NCBI GenBank assembly: GCA_001570385.1
Contig: BBYL01000044.1
Span: 1 to 63,206, forward strand
DNA length: 63,206 bases
Direction: 5' to 3'
DNA from: Microtetraspora glauca
GTDB lineage: Bacteria; Actinomycetota; Actinomycetes; Streptosporangiales; Streptosporangiaceae
Positions 1-8,463 of this stretch are shown here, in pieces. The translations under genes were made by a program, and so were the position numbers. Below the pieces are notes generated by a model. It did not search any database. It worked only from the letters and a program-made list of their open reading frames with translations, and was not told where the DNA came from. Numbering within the stretch: the stretch's first letter is position 1; each line of letters begins with the position of its first letter.

Positions 1-447
1 ACCTACACCCGCACCCAAGGCGTACGGCACCTGTTCGCCGCGTTAGACGTGGGCAAGAACAAGATGTACGGGCACATCAAGAAACGCAAGCGACGCGGCG
101 AGTTCCTGGAGTTCTGCCGCTACCTGCGTAGCCTCTACCCTCTCGAGGTTCGCATCGCGATCGTGTGTGACAACTTCAGCCCGCACCTGACGACCAAGAA
201 GGACAAGCGAGTCGGCCAGTGGGCGGAGGCGAACAACGTCGAGATCGCCTACACGCCCACCAACTCCTCCTACTTGAACCGGATCGAGGCGCAGTTCACC
301 GCGTTGCGCGAGTTCACTCTCAACGGCACCGACCATGCCAGCCACCGCGAGCAGGGCAGCATGATCCGCCGCTACATCGCCTGGCGTAACCGCAACGTCG
401 ATAACCCCCGCCTACGCCGGATCGTGAAGAGGGCAAACGTGGCCTGA
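1..447 (+). pseudogene. IS630-family transposase, C-terminal part (5' end outside window)
   Basis: The frame is open from base 1 and ends at 447. It encodes the C-terminal catalytic part of an IS630/Tc1-like DDE transposase: the second Asp lies in IVCDNFSPH and the Glu in NSSYLNRIEAQF, with the family's usual spacing, followed by the typical R-Y-I-A-W-R-N tail. The N-terminal HTH half would lie left of the window, so I cannot say whether the element is whole. Directly after its stop comes an inverted IS5 fragment, so this is a patch of nested insertion sequences. Confidence 0.75.
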
Positions 448-449
448 CA

Positions 450-745
450 CGGCACTAGGCCCAGCACGTCCACGGCCAGGCCCCGCTTGCGGCCCGACAC
501 CTTCTTGGCCGCATCCCGGCCGGTGGTGTCCTTCGGGACCCCGGCGGCCGCGTCTACGCTCTGGGTGTCGAGCATCACCAGGCTCGGGTCGGGCAGTCGC
601 CCCTTCTTCACGATCTCCCGCATCTCGTATTTCCCCTGGTGGACGCTGACCGAAGGGTGTGCGGCCTTCCAACCGTGATGACCGGCTCGATCAACGCCCA
701 CCGCTCGTCGGATAAGTCGCTCGGATACGACTTGCGCTCGCTCAC
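450..745 (-). pseudogene. IS5-family transposase, N-terminal remnant
   Basis: Reading leftward from a GTG at 745, the frame gives SERKSYPSDLSDERWALIEP, the usual opening of actinomycete IS5-family transposases. Near 677 one base is missing and the homology continues in another frame (WKAAHPSVSVHQG, then LVMLDTQSVDAAAGVPKDT and GRDAAKKVSGRKRGLAVD). It stops abruptly at about 450 against the IS630 fragment. The gene is therefore frameshifted and truncated, with roughly the first 90 residues left and no complete DDE triad. Confidence 0.7.
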
Positions 746-871
746 CCCGCCATCCCGGCACATCCAGGCCTACCAGCCAGGCATAACGCTATGAATTCAA
801 TCAATCACACAACGACATTTCGAGACATTTCCTCGCGTATCGCCCTCTGAGCTGGTGTTTCTTCGGGTGAT

Positions 872-1954
872 CTAGGCGGCTCGGTGGTACTCGTTGATCG
901 CGCCGCTGGGCACCCTTCGGCGTCGAATCCGACCTTCCAGCGGCACGATGACTTGTTCGTCTTGATCAGGTGGGCGTTGCTCGCGGGACTGGTGCGGCCG
1001 ATGCCCGTTGTAGTGCTCGGCATACTCCTCCAGGACCGAGCGAAGGTGCCGTTCGCCGTAGATCAGCATCCGGTCCGTGCATTCAACTCGGGCGGTGCGC
1101 ACCCAGCGTTCGGCGTAGCAATTGGCTCGTGGAGTTCGCGGGGGAGTCTTCATCACCGTGACGCCTACGCTGGTGAAAATCTCGTCGAAGGCGGCGGTGA
1201 ACTTGGCGTCCCGGTCACGAATGAGGAACCGGAACGAGCTGGCCCTCCGCCCGAGATCCATGAGCAGATTGCGAGCCTGCTGGGTTGTCCACGCGCCGGT
1301 GGGGTTGGCGGTTACGCCCAGGATGTGGGGGCCTCCCGTCGCCACCTCCATTACGGACAACACGTACAGGCGCTTCAAGAAGACCGTGTCGACGTGGAAG
1401 AAGTCGCAGGCCAACAACACTTTGGCCTGCAGGCTTAAGAATGTCCGCCAGGCGGTATCGAGGCGTCGGGGAGCCGGTCTGTATCGGCGCGAGCGCAGGA
1501 TTCGTCGCACCGTCGCTTCGCTGACCTGCAAGCCGAGCCGAACCAGCTCACCGTGTACCCGCCGATACCCCCACCCCGGGTTCTCGCGTGCCAGACGGAG
1601 GACCAGGTCCCGGACCTCCTTGCTCGTTGTGGGACGGCCAGGGCGGTGGGGATAGGTCCACGCGCGTTTGATCAAACGACAATGCCATGCCAACAAGGTG
1701 CCCGAGGTGACCAGCCGGTGAGCCCGCAGCACCGTCGGGAGGAAGCGGGCCAATGCTGCCAGGAGCGCTCGATCAGCCCAATCCGGCTTCGGTCGGACGA
1801 TCTGCCGCTTCAACACGGCCACCTCATGCCGGAGCACCATGATCTCGACGTCCTTGGACGACTGACCACGTCCCAGCAACACCGGCCAGCCGAACACCCG
1901 AATCAGGGTCAGATACAGCAGACGAACCGACACAGACCGCGATCTTGCCCGCAC
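872..1954 (-). CDS. IS3/IS481-like transposase (integrase core, rve)
   Basis: A 360-residue transposase. An N-terminal helical region (about 30-60, ALRHEVAVLKRQ type) precedes an HTH-21-like segment around ENPGWGYRRVHGEL (124-137) and an rve integrase core from about 175. Likely catalytic residues are D184 (ACDFFHVD), D249 (RDRDAKF) and E282 (NCYAERW). The frame is uninterrupted, so it may be active. A diverged, frameshifted and truncated relative lies at 27955-28683 on the other strand, sharing the same upstream sequence. I could not define terminal inverted repeats by eye. Confidence 0.85.
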   Translation of the reverse strand: MRARSRSVSVRLLYLTLIRVFGWPVLLGRGQSSKDVEIMVLRHEVAVLKRQIVRPKPDWADRALLAALARFLPTVLRAHRLVTSGTLLAWHCRLIKRAWTYPHRPGRPTTSKEVRDLVLRLARENPGWGYRRVHGELVRLGLQVSEATVRRILRSRRYRPAPRRLDTAWRTFLSLQAKVLLACDFFHVDTVFLKRLYVLSVMEVATGGPHILGVTANPTGAWTTQQARNLLMDLGRRASSFRFLIRDRDAKFTAAFDEIFTSVGVTVMKTPPRTPRANCYAERWVRTARVECTDRMLIYGERHLRSVLEEYAEHYNGHRPHQSREQRPPDQDEQVIVPLEGRIRRRRVPSGAINEYHRAA

Positions 1955-2080
1955 GGTGGCTGAAGGTCAAAACCGCAGATCAAGCAGCCCGCGATGAATT
2001 CTGAAGCGGTACAGGTGCACGATGCGCGGCGCTCCGCTTGTGGTGCGAAGGCGGCGCTTCCGGAAGGAAGGCGAGAGGCG

Positions 2081-3019
2081 TCAGCTGAAGGTACGGCGGT
2101 AGGTGTTCGGGCTGACGCCGGTCGTGCGTTTGAAGCGGTCGCGGAAGGCGGTGGGCGACCCGAAGCCGACCTGGTCGGCGATGCGCTCCACGGAGTGGCT
2201 CGTGGTCTCCAGGAGGTGCTGGGCCTGGCGGATTCGGGCGCGGTGCAGCCACTGGAGCGGGGTGGTGCCGGTTTGCTCGCGGAAACGGCGGATCAGGGTC
2301 CGGGTGCTGGTTCCGGCGTGGGCCGCGATGTCGGCGAGGCTGATGTCGCCTCCCAGGTTGTTCTGTAGCCAGGTCAGCAGGGGTTCGAGGGTGGAGCCCT
2401 GCGGCGTGGGCACGTAGTCGTGGACGATGAACTGCGCCTGCCCGCCCTCGCGTTCGAGAGGCATGACGGAGAGGCGCGCCGCGTGGGCGGCTACGGCCGA
2501 TCCGTAGTCGCTGCGGATCATGTGCAGGCACAGGTCCAGGCCCGCGGCGGCGCCAGCAGAGGTGAGTATCTGCCCGTTGTCGATGTACAGGACGTCGGGG
2601 TCCACCGTGATCGCCGGGTAGGCGGTGGCCAGGAGGCCGGCTGCGATCCAGTGAGTGGTGGCTCGCAGGCCGTCGAGGAGCCCGGTGGCGGCCAGGGGAA
2701 AGGTGCCTGAGCAGATGGAGGCGATCCGAGTGCCCTCCTTGGCTGCCGCGCGCAACGCGTCCTGGACGGCGGGGGCAAGCGGGGCGGTGGGGGTGGCCGT
2801 ACCGGGCACGATGACCGTGTCCGCGCCCTTGAGCCCCTCAAGGCCCCACGGCGCGCGCAGGGTGAAGGTGCCCGCGTCGATCTCCGGTTGTTCGGCGCAG
2901 ACGCGGATCTGGTAGCCCGGGCGCCCGTCCGGGAGGCGGGCACGGGTGAAGACCTCGATCGGGGTGGACAGGTCGAACGGGATTACCTGGTTCAGGGCGA
3001 GAACGGCGACGGTGTGCAT
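2081..3019 (-). CDS. GlxA-type transcriptional regulator (DJ-1/PfpI + AraC HTH)
   Basis: 312 residues starting at the ATG of MHTVAVLALN; the reading frame extends 40 codons upstream but without family homology. The N-terminal 170 residues are a DJ-1/PfpI (class I glutamine amidotransferase-like) domain with the nucleophile-elbow cysteine C103 in ASICSGTF. Residues about 215-310 are an AraC/XylS double HTH ending in the typical FGSPTAFRDRFKRTTGVSP. Such proteins act as cytoplasmic transcription activators. It is divergent from the DJ-1/PfpI operon at 3229-5506, which it probably controls (inference). Confidence 0.9.
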   Translation of the reverse strand: MHTVAVLALNQVIPFDLSTPIEVFTRARLPDGRPGYQIRVCAEQPEIDAGTFTLRAPWGLEGLKGADTVIVPGTATPTAPLAPAVQDALRAAAKEGTRIASICSGTFPLAATGLLDGLRATTHWIAAGLLATAYPAITVDPDVLYIDNGQILTSAGAAAGLDLCLHMIRSDYGSAVAAHAARLSVMPLEREGGQAQFIVHDYVPTPQGSTLEPLLTWLQNNLGGDISLADIAAHAGTSTRTLIRRFREQTGTTPLQWLHRARIRQAQHLLETTSHSVERIADQVGFGSPTAFRDRFKRTTGVSPNTYRRTFS

Positions 3020-3130
3020 GGCGAGAACATATCTGTCCGCTGGGCGGGAAAGCCCGGTTCCGTTTTCTGAAATATGTTGTCTGTCCGAGTTCAGAGCCCT
3101 CGTGGCGGGCCGTGGCAGTATCCCGTTGAA

Positions 3131-3141
3131 GAGTGTCACTC
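3131..3141. promoter_or_regulatory. Small palindrome between divergent glxA-like and DJ-1 genes
   Basis: GAGTGTCACTC is a perfect 5-bp inverted repeat with one central base, lying in the 209-bp divergent intergenic region about 88 bp before the DJ-1/PfpI start. It is a possible operator for the neighbouring AraC-type regulator, but short palindromes arise by chance and no second copy was seen. Confidence 0.25.
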
Positions 3142-3228
3142 ATGCCACTGGGAGGACAGGACGACGACCACATACCTTCGAGACGTCCCCGGCCTGGGCC
3201 GGTTTGCCCTCACGCGAAGGAACTCTCC

Positions 3229-3918
3229 ATGCACGTCCAGATTGTCCTGTTCGACGGCTTCGATCCGCTCGACGTTGTCGCCCCCTACGAAGTGTTGTAC
3301 GCCGGCGGCATCGCCTCCGCGGGCGTGGTGAGCGTGGAACTGGTCTCCGCGGAAGGGGCGCGCGAGGTGGTCAGCGGCACCGGGGGCCTGGCGCTACGCG
3401 CCACGGCCGCCCTCGACCCCTCGCGCGCGGGCCTGATCGTGGTCCCCGGTGCGTCGGGCCGCGTCGGCGAGCCCGGTGAAGTCCCCGACCAGGATGCGGG
3501 CGACGGGGGGTGGCGGCAGGACGAGTTCATCCCCGTCCTGCTGGGCCGGACCCTGAATACCGAGCTGCCCGCGCTGCTGAAGGCGGCCATGGAGAACCCG
3601 GAGGTGACGGTCAGCACCGTGTGCGGCGGCTCGCTCGTCCTGGCCATGGCTGGCCTGCTGGAGGGGCGCCATGCCACGACGCACCACATGGGCTTGGACA
3701 TGCTCGACGCCACCGGCGTCCACGTGGTGCGGGCGCGCGTCGTCGACGACGGTGACCTCGTCACCGGCGCGGGCGTCACCTCCGGGCTCGATCTGGGTCT
3801 GTACCTGCTGGAGCGCGAGTTGGGGCCCCGCATCGCGCACGCCGTGGAGGAGTTGTTCGCCCATGAGCGCCGCGGCACCGTCTGGCGCGATCAGGGCCCG
3901 GAGCCCGCCGGCTTCTGA
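3229..3918 (+). CDS. DJ-1/PfpI family protein
   Basis: 229 residues, single DJ-1/PfpI domain of the GlxA-N-terminal type, with the elbow cysteine C132 in VSTVCGGSLVLA and the conserved DGFDPLDVVAPYEVL opening. The ATG at 3229 is chosen because GAAGGA lies just upstream and the homology starts there; an in-frame start at 3133 is possible but adds no recognisable sequence. First gene of a likely five-gene operon and divergent from the GlxA-type regulator, so it may be an isonitrile hydratase-like or glyoxalase-like enzyme; the substrate cannot be told from sequence. Confidence 0.85.
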   Translation: MHVQIVLFDGFDPLDVVAPYEVLYAGGIASAGVVSVELVSAEGAREVVSGTGGLALRATAALDPSRAGLIVVPGASGRVGEPGEVPDQDAGDGGWRQDEFIPVLLGRTLNTELPALLKAAMENPEVTVSTVCGGSLVLAMAGLLEGRHATTHHMGLDMLDATGVHVVRARVVDDGDLVTGAGVTSGLDLGLYLLERELGPRIAHAVEELFAHERRGTVWRDQGPEPAGF

Positions 3919-4009
3919 CCGTACGCCGCACGCACGGTCCGGCGCCGCACGCCCCGCCGCCCCGTTTCGCCCTTCTTCGTTCGCACAGACCATAAGGAAG
4001 AACAGCAGC

Positions 4010-4330
4010 ATGTCCGTCGAAGGCATCTGGGACCTGTCCATCTCCACTCCCATCGGCAGGATCAAGGTCGTGGTCGATCTCCGGCGGGAGGGCGGGGTCC
4101 TGATCGGCGTCGCCCACGGAGCGGGTGAGGAGGTCCCGCTCGGCGATGTCGTTCTCGACTGTGACCGGCTGACGTGGCATCAGGCCATCACGAAGCCCCT
4201 GCGGCTGAATCTGGCCTTCGACGTGACGGTCGACGGCGACACCTTGAAGGGGACCTCCAAGGCCGGGCGCCTTCCGGCCTCGAAGGTCACCGGCGAGCGG
4301 CGCACGGTTCGAGCGGTGGCGGAACGCTGA
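4010..4330 (+). CDS. Conserved hypothetical protein, 106 aa
   Basis: A 106-residue soluble protein starting MSVEGIWDLSISTPIGRIK, with AAGGAAG about 12 bases before the ATG. It has a beta-rich pattern (alternating hydrophobic strands, DVTVDGDTLKGTSKAG) that resembles small lipocalin/calycin-like single-domain proteins, but I do not recognise a named family. It sits between a DJ-1/PfpI gene and membrane-protein genes on the same strand, so co-transcription is likely. Confidence 0.7.
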   Translation: MSVEGIWDLSISTPIGRIKVVVDLRREGGVLIGVAHGAGEEVPLGDVVLDCDRLTWHQAITKPLRLNLAFDVTVDGDTLKGTSKAGRLPASKVTGERRTVRAVAER

Positions 4331-4332
4331 CC

Positions 4333-4794
4333 GTGACGAAGTTCTTCCTCTCCCTGCACGTCCTGGCCGCCGTGGTGGCCAGGACGTGCAGGTGACCGTC
4401 GCGGCCAGCATGTTCCCCAAGGCGCTGGGCGCGCGCACAGCGAACCGGGTGTCCCGGAGCCGCTCACGACCCTGCGGACGCTGCACCGCATCTGCCGTGT
4501 CTATGCGGTCTTCGGCCTCGCGGTTCCCGTCTTCGGGTTCGCCACCGCAAGCAGCCTCGGCGTCCTCGGCAGTGCGTGGCTCATCACCTCGATCGTCCTG
4601 ACCGCTGTGGCGCCGGCGTTCTGGCCCTGCTGATCCTGCCCACCCAGGTGGAGGCCCTGACCACGGCGGAAGCGTCCGGCGTCGGCTCCCGGGTATCGGG
4701 CCGCCTGGCCATGCTCACAGGCGTCTTCAACCTGCTGTGGACCACGGTCACCATCCTCATGATCATCCGTCCCGGCTCCACCACAGGAGTATGA
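4333..4794 (+). pseudogene. DUF2269-like integral membrane protein, multiply frameshifted
   Basis: Pieces of one small membrane protein are found in different frames. TKFFLSLHVLAAVVA begins at the GTG at 4333 (frame 1). TVAASMFPKALGA follows from about 4392. RICRVYAVFGLAVPVFGF runs from about 4490, and LLILPTQVEALTTAEASGV to RLAMLTGVFNLLWTTVTIL ends at 4794. At least three indels are needed to join them. The final stop overlaps the next gene's ATG as ATGA, so operon structure is preserved although this member is broken. A sequencing error cluster is an alternative to true decay. Confidence 0.6.
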
Positions 4795-5084
4795 CCGTAC
4801 ACCTGCGGCCCCTGCGCATTGCGGCACACATAGAACTCATCTCACTGCTCATCATGCTGGCCAACATCGCCACCGCCCACCTCAAACCCATCTCCTCCCT
4901 GATGGGCCCCACCCACGGCTGTGCCTACCTGTTCGTCGTGATCGCGACCTGGTGCTTCAAGCAGGCCGCGACCACCGCCAAGACTGTCGCCATCATCCCC
5001 GGCATCGGCGGTCCCCTTGCCCTGCGACTGCTGGACCGCTCCGGCCCCACCCGTCCGAATCTCGAAAAGGTCACCCAGTCATGA
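4791..5084 (+). CDS. DUF3817-like small integral membrane protein
   Basis: 97 residues with two or three hydrophobic segments (about 10-27, 40-55 and 62-78) and a central GPTHGCAYLF motif like the G-x-x-HG of DUF3817 proteins. The start ATG overlaps the stop of the preceding broken gene (ATGA), and its own stop overlaps the next start in the same way, indicating translational coupling. Function unknown; membrane location is inferred from hydrophobicity. Confidence 0.7.
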   Translation: MTVHLRPLRIAAHIELISLLIMLANIATAHLKPISSLMGPTHGCAYLFVVIATWCFKQAATTAKTVAIIPGIGGPLALRLLDRSGPTRPNLEKVTQS

Positions 5085-5506
5085 TTTACGTCATGCCGAT
5101 CCTGATCGGCCTTCTGTACGCGCTGCTGATGTCACTGATCCGCGAACCGCACCGGCGCCGCTTCAACGCAATCATGGTGGCGGGAGCGGGCGCCGCCTAT
5201 CTCAGCGGCGGTGGCTTCGGCGGCTGGGAGTTCCTTTTCACCGCTGTCGCGACTTATGTCGCCTACCGCGGGCTGGAGTCCTGGACGTTCATCGGCATCG
5301 CCTGGCTGATGCACACCGCCTGGGACGTGCTCCACCACCTCAAGGGCAATCCGATCGTGCCCTTCGCCCACACCTCCTCCCTCGGCTGCGCGATCTGCGA
5401 TCCCGTCATCGCCCTGTGGTGCTTGCGGGGCGGTCCCTCGCTGATCGACCTCGTCCGCGGCTGGTTCACGCGCTCCCGCACCGCGGAGGGCGCGCCGTCC
5501 GAGTAG
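5081..5506 (+). CDS. DUF6010 family membrane protein
   Basis: 141 residues beginning MIYVMPILIGLLYALLMSLI, with four predicted membrane segments and the family's conserved middle (FTAVATYVAYRGL, AWLMHTAWDVLHHL) and CAICDP motif near residue 107. It overlaps the preceding gene by four bases. Last gene of the operon divergent from the GlxA-type regulator. DUF6010 has no assigned function. Confidence 0.8.
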   Translation: MIYVMPILIGLLYALLMSLIREPHRRRFNAIMVAGAGAAYLSGGGFGGWEFLFTAVATYVAYRGLESWTFIGIAWLMHTAWDVLHHLKGNPIVPFAHTSSLGCAICDPVIALWCLRGGPSLIDLVRGWFTRSRTAEGAPSE

Positions 5507-5567
5507 AAGGTGGAAGTGTACGCATCCGACCGACCGCACGGCGGCACCGCGGAGCAGGAGCCCGCGG

Positions 5568-5660
5568 TCAGCGGCGGAACCCGCCCTCGGAGTCAGTGAC
5601 CTGACCGGTGATCCTCTCGGCCCCGTCGGTCGCCAGCCAGGCGATCAGGCGGGCCGTTGA
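5568..5660 (-). pseudogene. C-terminal stub of a short-chain dehydrogenase (SDR)
   Basis: On the minus strand, codons ending at 5568 read RLIAWLATDGAERITGQVTD followed by SEGGFRR and a stop, which is the classical C-terminus of bacterial SDR oxidoreductases (about 30 residues). Homology vanishes upstream of about 5660 and no Rossmann motif or YxxxK is present nearby. This is the leftover tail of a deleted SDR gene, not an expressed protein. Confidence 0.6.
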
Positions 5661-5749
5661 TCAGGTTAGGGTCGAGCCCAGCCCGTGGGCTAATGAACCG
5701 CTACCGAACGGCCTGCGGTCGGCTGCGGCAGGGGCCTCGGTGGCGATGG

Positions 5750-6310
5750 TCATGAGCAATTGGCAAGGGCGTCCAAGACGTCCTGTATCGCGCCGGTCTC
5801 GGCGATGCGCGGGAAGATTTGCGCGATGCTGTGCTCGTGCCGGGCCAGGTCCGAGTCGGTCATGGCATCGACGGGCAGGGTCACATGGAAGCCCTGCTCG
5901 TGCGCGTCCCGGGCCGTGGACTCCACGCCGCTGCTGGTGGCGATGCCGGTGACGACCACCTGGGTCACGCTGCGGCCGCGCAGCTGCTCGGCGAGGCCGG
6001 TTCCCGTGAAGGCGCTGCGCGCGTACTTGGTGACGAGGAGGTCATCGGGCTTCTGGTCGAGCTCGGGGATCAGGTCGGTCCAACCCTCCGGAAAGCTACG
6101 GGGGGTGCCCCCGGCATCGGTGCGGCCGGTCGGCGTGCCGGCGACGTTGACGAGTACGACAGGCAGACCACGGCTGCGGAACGCCTTCAGCAGCGCCGTC
6201 GAGTTGCGAACGATGTCGGCGACCGGGTGCGCGAGGGGGAGGCCGACAATGCCCTGCTGGAGGTCGACGACGACGAGGGCGGCCTGCGGATCAATGGTGG
6301 TGATGGGCAT
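5750..6310 (-). CDS. Isochorismatase-fold cysteine hydrolase-like protein
   Basis: 186 residues from MPITTIDPQAALVVVDLQQG, where D16 is the conserved first acidic residue of the isochorismatase superfamily. The conserved Lys is in LLVTKYARSAF. The usual catalytic motif G-x-x-T-x-x-C-V reads GIATSSGV, so the nucleophilic cysteine is replaced by glycine, as in the non-cysteine isochorismatase/PhzD-type members. The start at 6310 is preferred over the longer frame (to 6445) because homology begins there. Separated by 473 bp from the catabolic operon to its right; substrate unknown. Confidence 0.85.
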   Translation of the reverse strand: MPITTIDPQAALVVVDLQQGIVGLPLAHPVADIVRNSTALLKAFRSRGLPVVLVNVAGTPTGRTDAGGTPRSFPEGWTDLIPELDQKPDDLLVTKYARSAFTGTGLAEQLRGRSVTQVVVTGIATSSGVESTARDAHEQGFHVTLPVDAMTDSDLARHEHSIAQIFPRIAETGAIQDVLDALANCS

Positions 6311-6783
6311 ACGAAGTTCCAGGGATGAGAAGGTGCGGATGCCAGCGGCAGCTGGGCTCGGCGAAGGTACCTCGGCCCCTTTACCAGAGTCGGCGGCGAT
6401 CGCGAGGGGTCGGGACGCCTGGGCGAGGCGCTTAAGCAACTTCACACTCAGGGGCAGGTGATTGGTCTCTTAGTCGCTGAGGGTGTCGTCGATGGCGCGG
6501 GCCAGCCAGTCCTCAGAACTGGGCCATCGCCTGATTCGCGGCCGGCGAACGTCGACCTCGACCCACCATTCCCCAACTCACCGGGACTTCTCCGGTGTCC
6601 GAGCAAAGGAAGACGACGGCTTCACCCCCAGACCTCCAGGTCCAGGACGCTCAGGGTGTCCACACGTCGGGGGCCGCCGGCTCCGTGGCCATAACGTAGG
6701 CATACAGGAGCAGCCAGCTTGAGGCGATGGCCGACAACGGTGGGAGGGGGAGTAGTTTTGTTCACAGGTAGCACTTAAGCCTT
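6311..6783. other. Intergenic stretch with a short gene relic
   Basis: No complete gene seen. On the minus strand, about 6470-6575 reads EWWVEVDVRRPRIRRWPSSE and then DWLARAIDDTLSD before a stop, which looks like the C-terminal end of a real protein but is cut off by an in-frame stop immediately upstream. I cannot name the family. Confidence 0.4.
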
Positions 6784-8421
6784 CTAGCCGACCACCTTCT
6801 CCGGCTCAAGCTTGATATCGATTAGCAGCGGACGGTCGCGTTGCGCAATCACGTCCCCGATTCGTGCCAGATCGGCCATATTCCGGACCGTGAATCCCGA
6901 CCCGCCCAACGCAATCGCGACAGGCGCGAAATCAGGCCACTGGAACAAGCTGACGTCGACGTCGACATCGCGCGCTTTCAACTTCCGGTATTCCGCGCCG
7001 TAGGAGCCGTCGTTGCAGACCACCACGGTGAGGTCGACGCAGTGACGTACCGCCGTGTTGAACTCCGCCAGTCCGCCGAGCATGAACGCGCCATCGCCTA
7101 CTACGGCGACCACCGGCGCGTCGGGTCTGGCGCAGCCGATGCCGACCGCGGTTGACAGGCCATTACCGACCGCGCCAAGACCTCGGCCGGCATGCGCCCA
7201 CGCCTGCGCCCGGGGAACGGCCAGACGCTGAACAGCCTCGCTGACGAACCTGCCGCTGTCGACGGCGATGGACCGCTCAGCCGGCAGAGCCGCGTTCAGC
7301 GTGGTCATGGCCGTGGCCAGGTCGACGGACTCGGCGCGCGCCACATCGTCTTTCGCCGCCGCGATGACGGGTTCGTCCTCGGCGGCGATCGTGTTCCGGA
7401 AGTTCGTGCCGGTGTACTCGGCTTCGTGGAGAAGTTCCACTACAGCGTCGGCAAAGGCCGTGGCGTCGGCCGCTACCGGGGCATCGGCCTCGTACTGGCT
7501 CCCCATCGTCCGCAGGTTGATGTCGCAATGAACGATCCGCTTTCCCGCGAAGTACGCCCATCCTTCGCCGCCGCCGGTCAGCCTGCTCAGGCTCGCACCC
7601 ACCGCCACTATGCAGTCGCTGGCCATGATGGCGTCCACAGCCCGCGGCGTGGAAAAGGAGCCGAACACGCCGAGGTCGTACTTGTCATACCCGAACAGAC
7701 CCTTGGCCGGCAGCGTCGTCATGAGCGGCGCGCCCAAGACCTCAGCGAGACGGCGCAAGGAACTCGGCGCTGTGCTGGAGATCGCCCCCGCTCCCGCCAG
7801 CACGATGGGGCGTCGTGAGCTGGCGATGAGTCCGACGGCGACATCCATGGCCTCGTCGGCTGGCCGCACGCCCTGAGACACCGGCAAGGCCTGCCGCGCG
7901 GTTGGCGCGTACTCCGCGTCCTCGAAGGTGAAGTCAACCGGAACACTGAAGACGATGGGGCGGCGCTCGGCGAGTGCACGACGCAGCGCGCGCCCGAGTT
8001 CGGCGGGCGCCGTCTTCGCCGACAGCGCTTGTTCGAACCCGGCGCCGGTCGGCGAAACAAGGGCCGCCTGATCCACGTTCTGGGTGTGTCCGCGTACGGC
8101 GATGGCACCCGTGAGCACGACTATCGGCATGTGCTCGCGAGACGTGGACAGCAAGGCGCCGAGGGTGTTTGCGAGGCCTGGGCCATGAGTAACGGTCGCT
8201 ACTCCCACCGTCCCACTGGCGGACGCGAATCCGGCAGCCATGAGCACCGCGCCCGCCTCATTGGCGGCTGCGACATACCGTCCACCCTGCTCACGGGCGA
8301 AGCTCTCGACCAGGAACATGTTGCCATCACCCAGGACGCCGAACATGGTCGTCACGTCGTGGTCAGCCAGTGTCGCCGCGAGGGCGGCGTGCACCTTCAT
8401 CTCAAGCCCCGCACAGGTCAT
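6784..8421 (-). CDS. ThDP-dependent enzyme (acetolactate synthase/decarboxylase family)
   Basis: 545 residues with the three-domain ThDP-enzyme layout: N-terminal pyrimidine-binding domain with catalytic E55 (AANEAGAVLM), central domain, and C-terminal PP domain with GDG at 442-444 and the Mg-binding N471 (VVVCNDGSYG). It resembles benzoylformate/oxalyl-CoA decarboxylase and acetolactate-synthase-like proteins; there is no adjacent small subunit, so branched-chain synthesis is unlikely. Last gene of a minus-strand operon with an NDP-forming acyl-CoA synthetase 42 bp upstream, so it probably decarboxylates or condenses a 2-oxo or acyl-CoA intermediate (inference). Confidence 0.88.
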   Translation of the reverse strand: MTCAGLEMKVHAALAATLADHDVTTMFGVLGDGNMFLVESFAREQGGRYVAAANEAGAVLMAAGFASASGTVGVATVTHGPGLANTLGALLSTSREHMPIVVLTGAIAVRGHTQNVDQAALVSPTGAGFEQALSAKTAPAELGRALRRALAERRPIVFSVPVDFTFEDAEYAPTARQALPVSQGVRPADEAMDVAVGLIASSRRPIVLAGAGAISSTAPSSLRRLAEVLGAPLMTTLPAKGLFGYDKYDLGVFGSFSTPRAVDAIMASDCIVAVGASLSRLTGGGEGWAYFAGKRIVHCDINLRTMGSQYEADAPVAADATAFADAVVELLHEAEYTGTNFRNTIAAEDEPVIAAAKDDVARAESVDLATAMTTLNAALPAERSIAVDSGRFVSEAVQRLAVPRAQAWAHAGRGLGAVGNGLSTAVGIGCARPDAPVVAVVGDGAFMLGGLAEFNTAVRHCVDLTVVVCNDGSYGAEYRKLKARDVDVDVSLFQWPDFAPVAIALGGSGFTVRNMADLARIGDVIAQRDRPLLIDIKLEPEKVVG

Positions 8422-8463
8422 GCACAGAAGATCCCCTTTCCGGGCCGTTGGAGAGCCGCTCGG

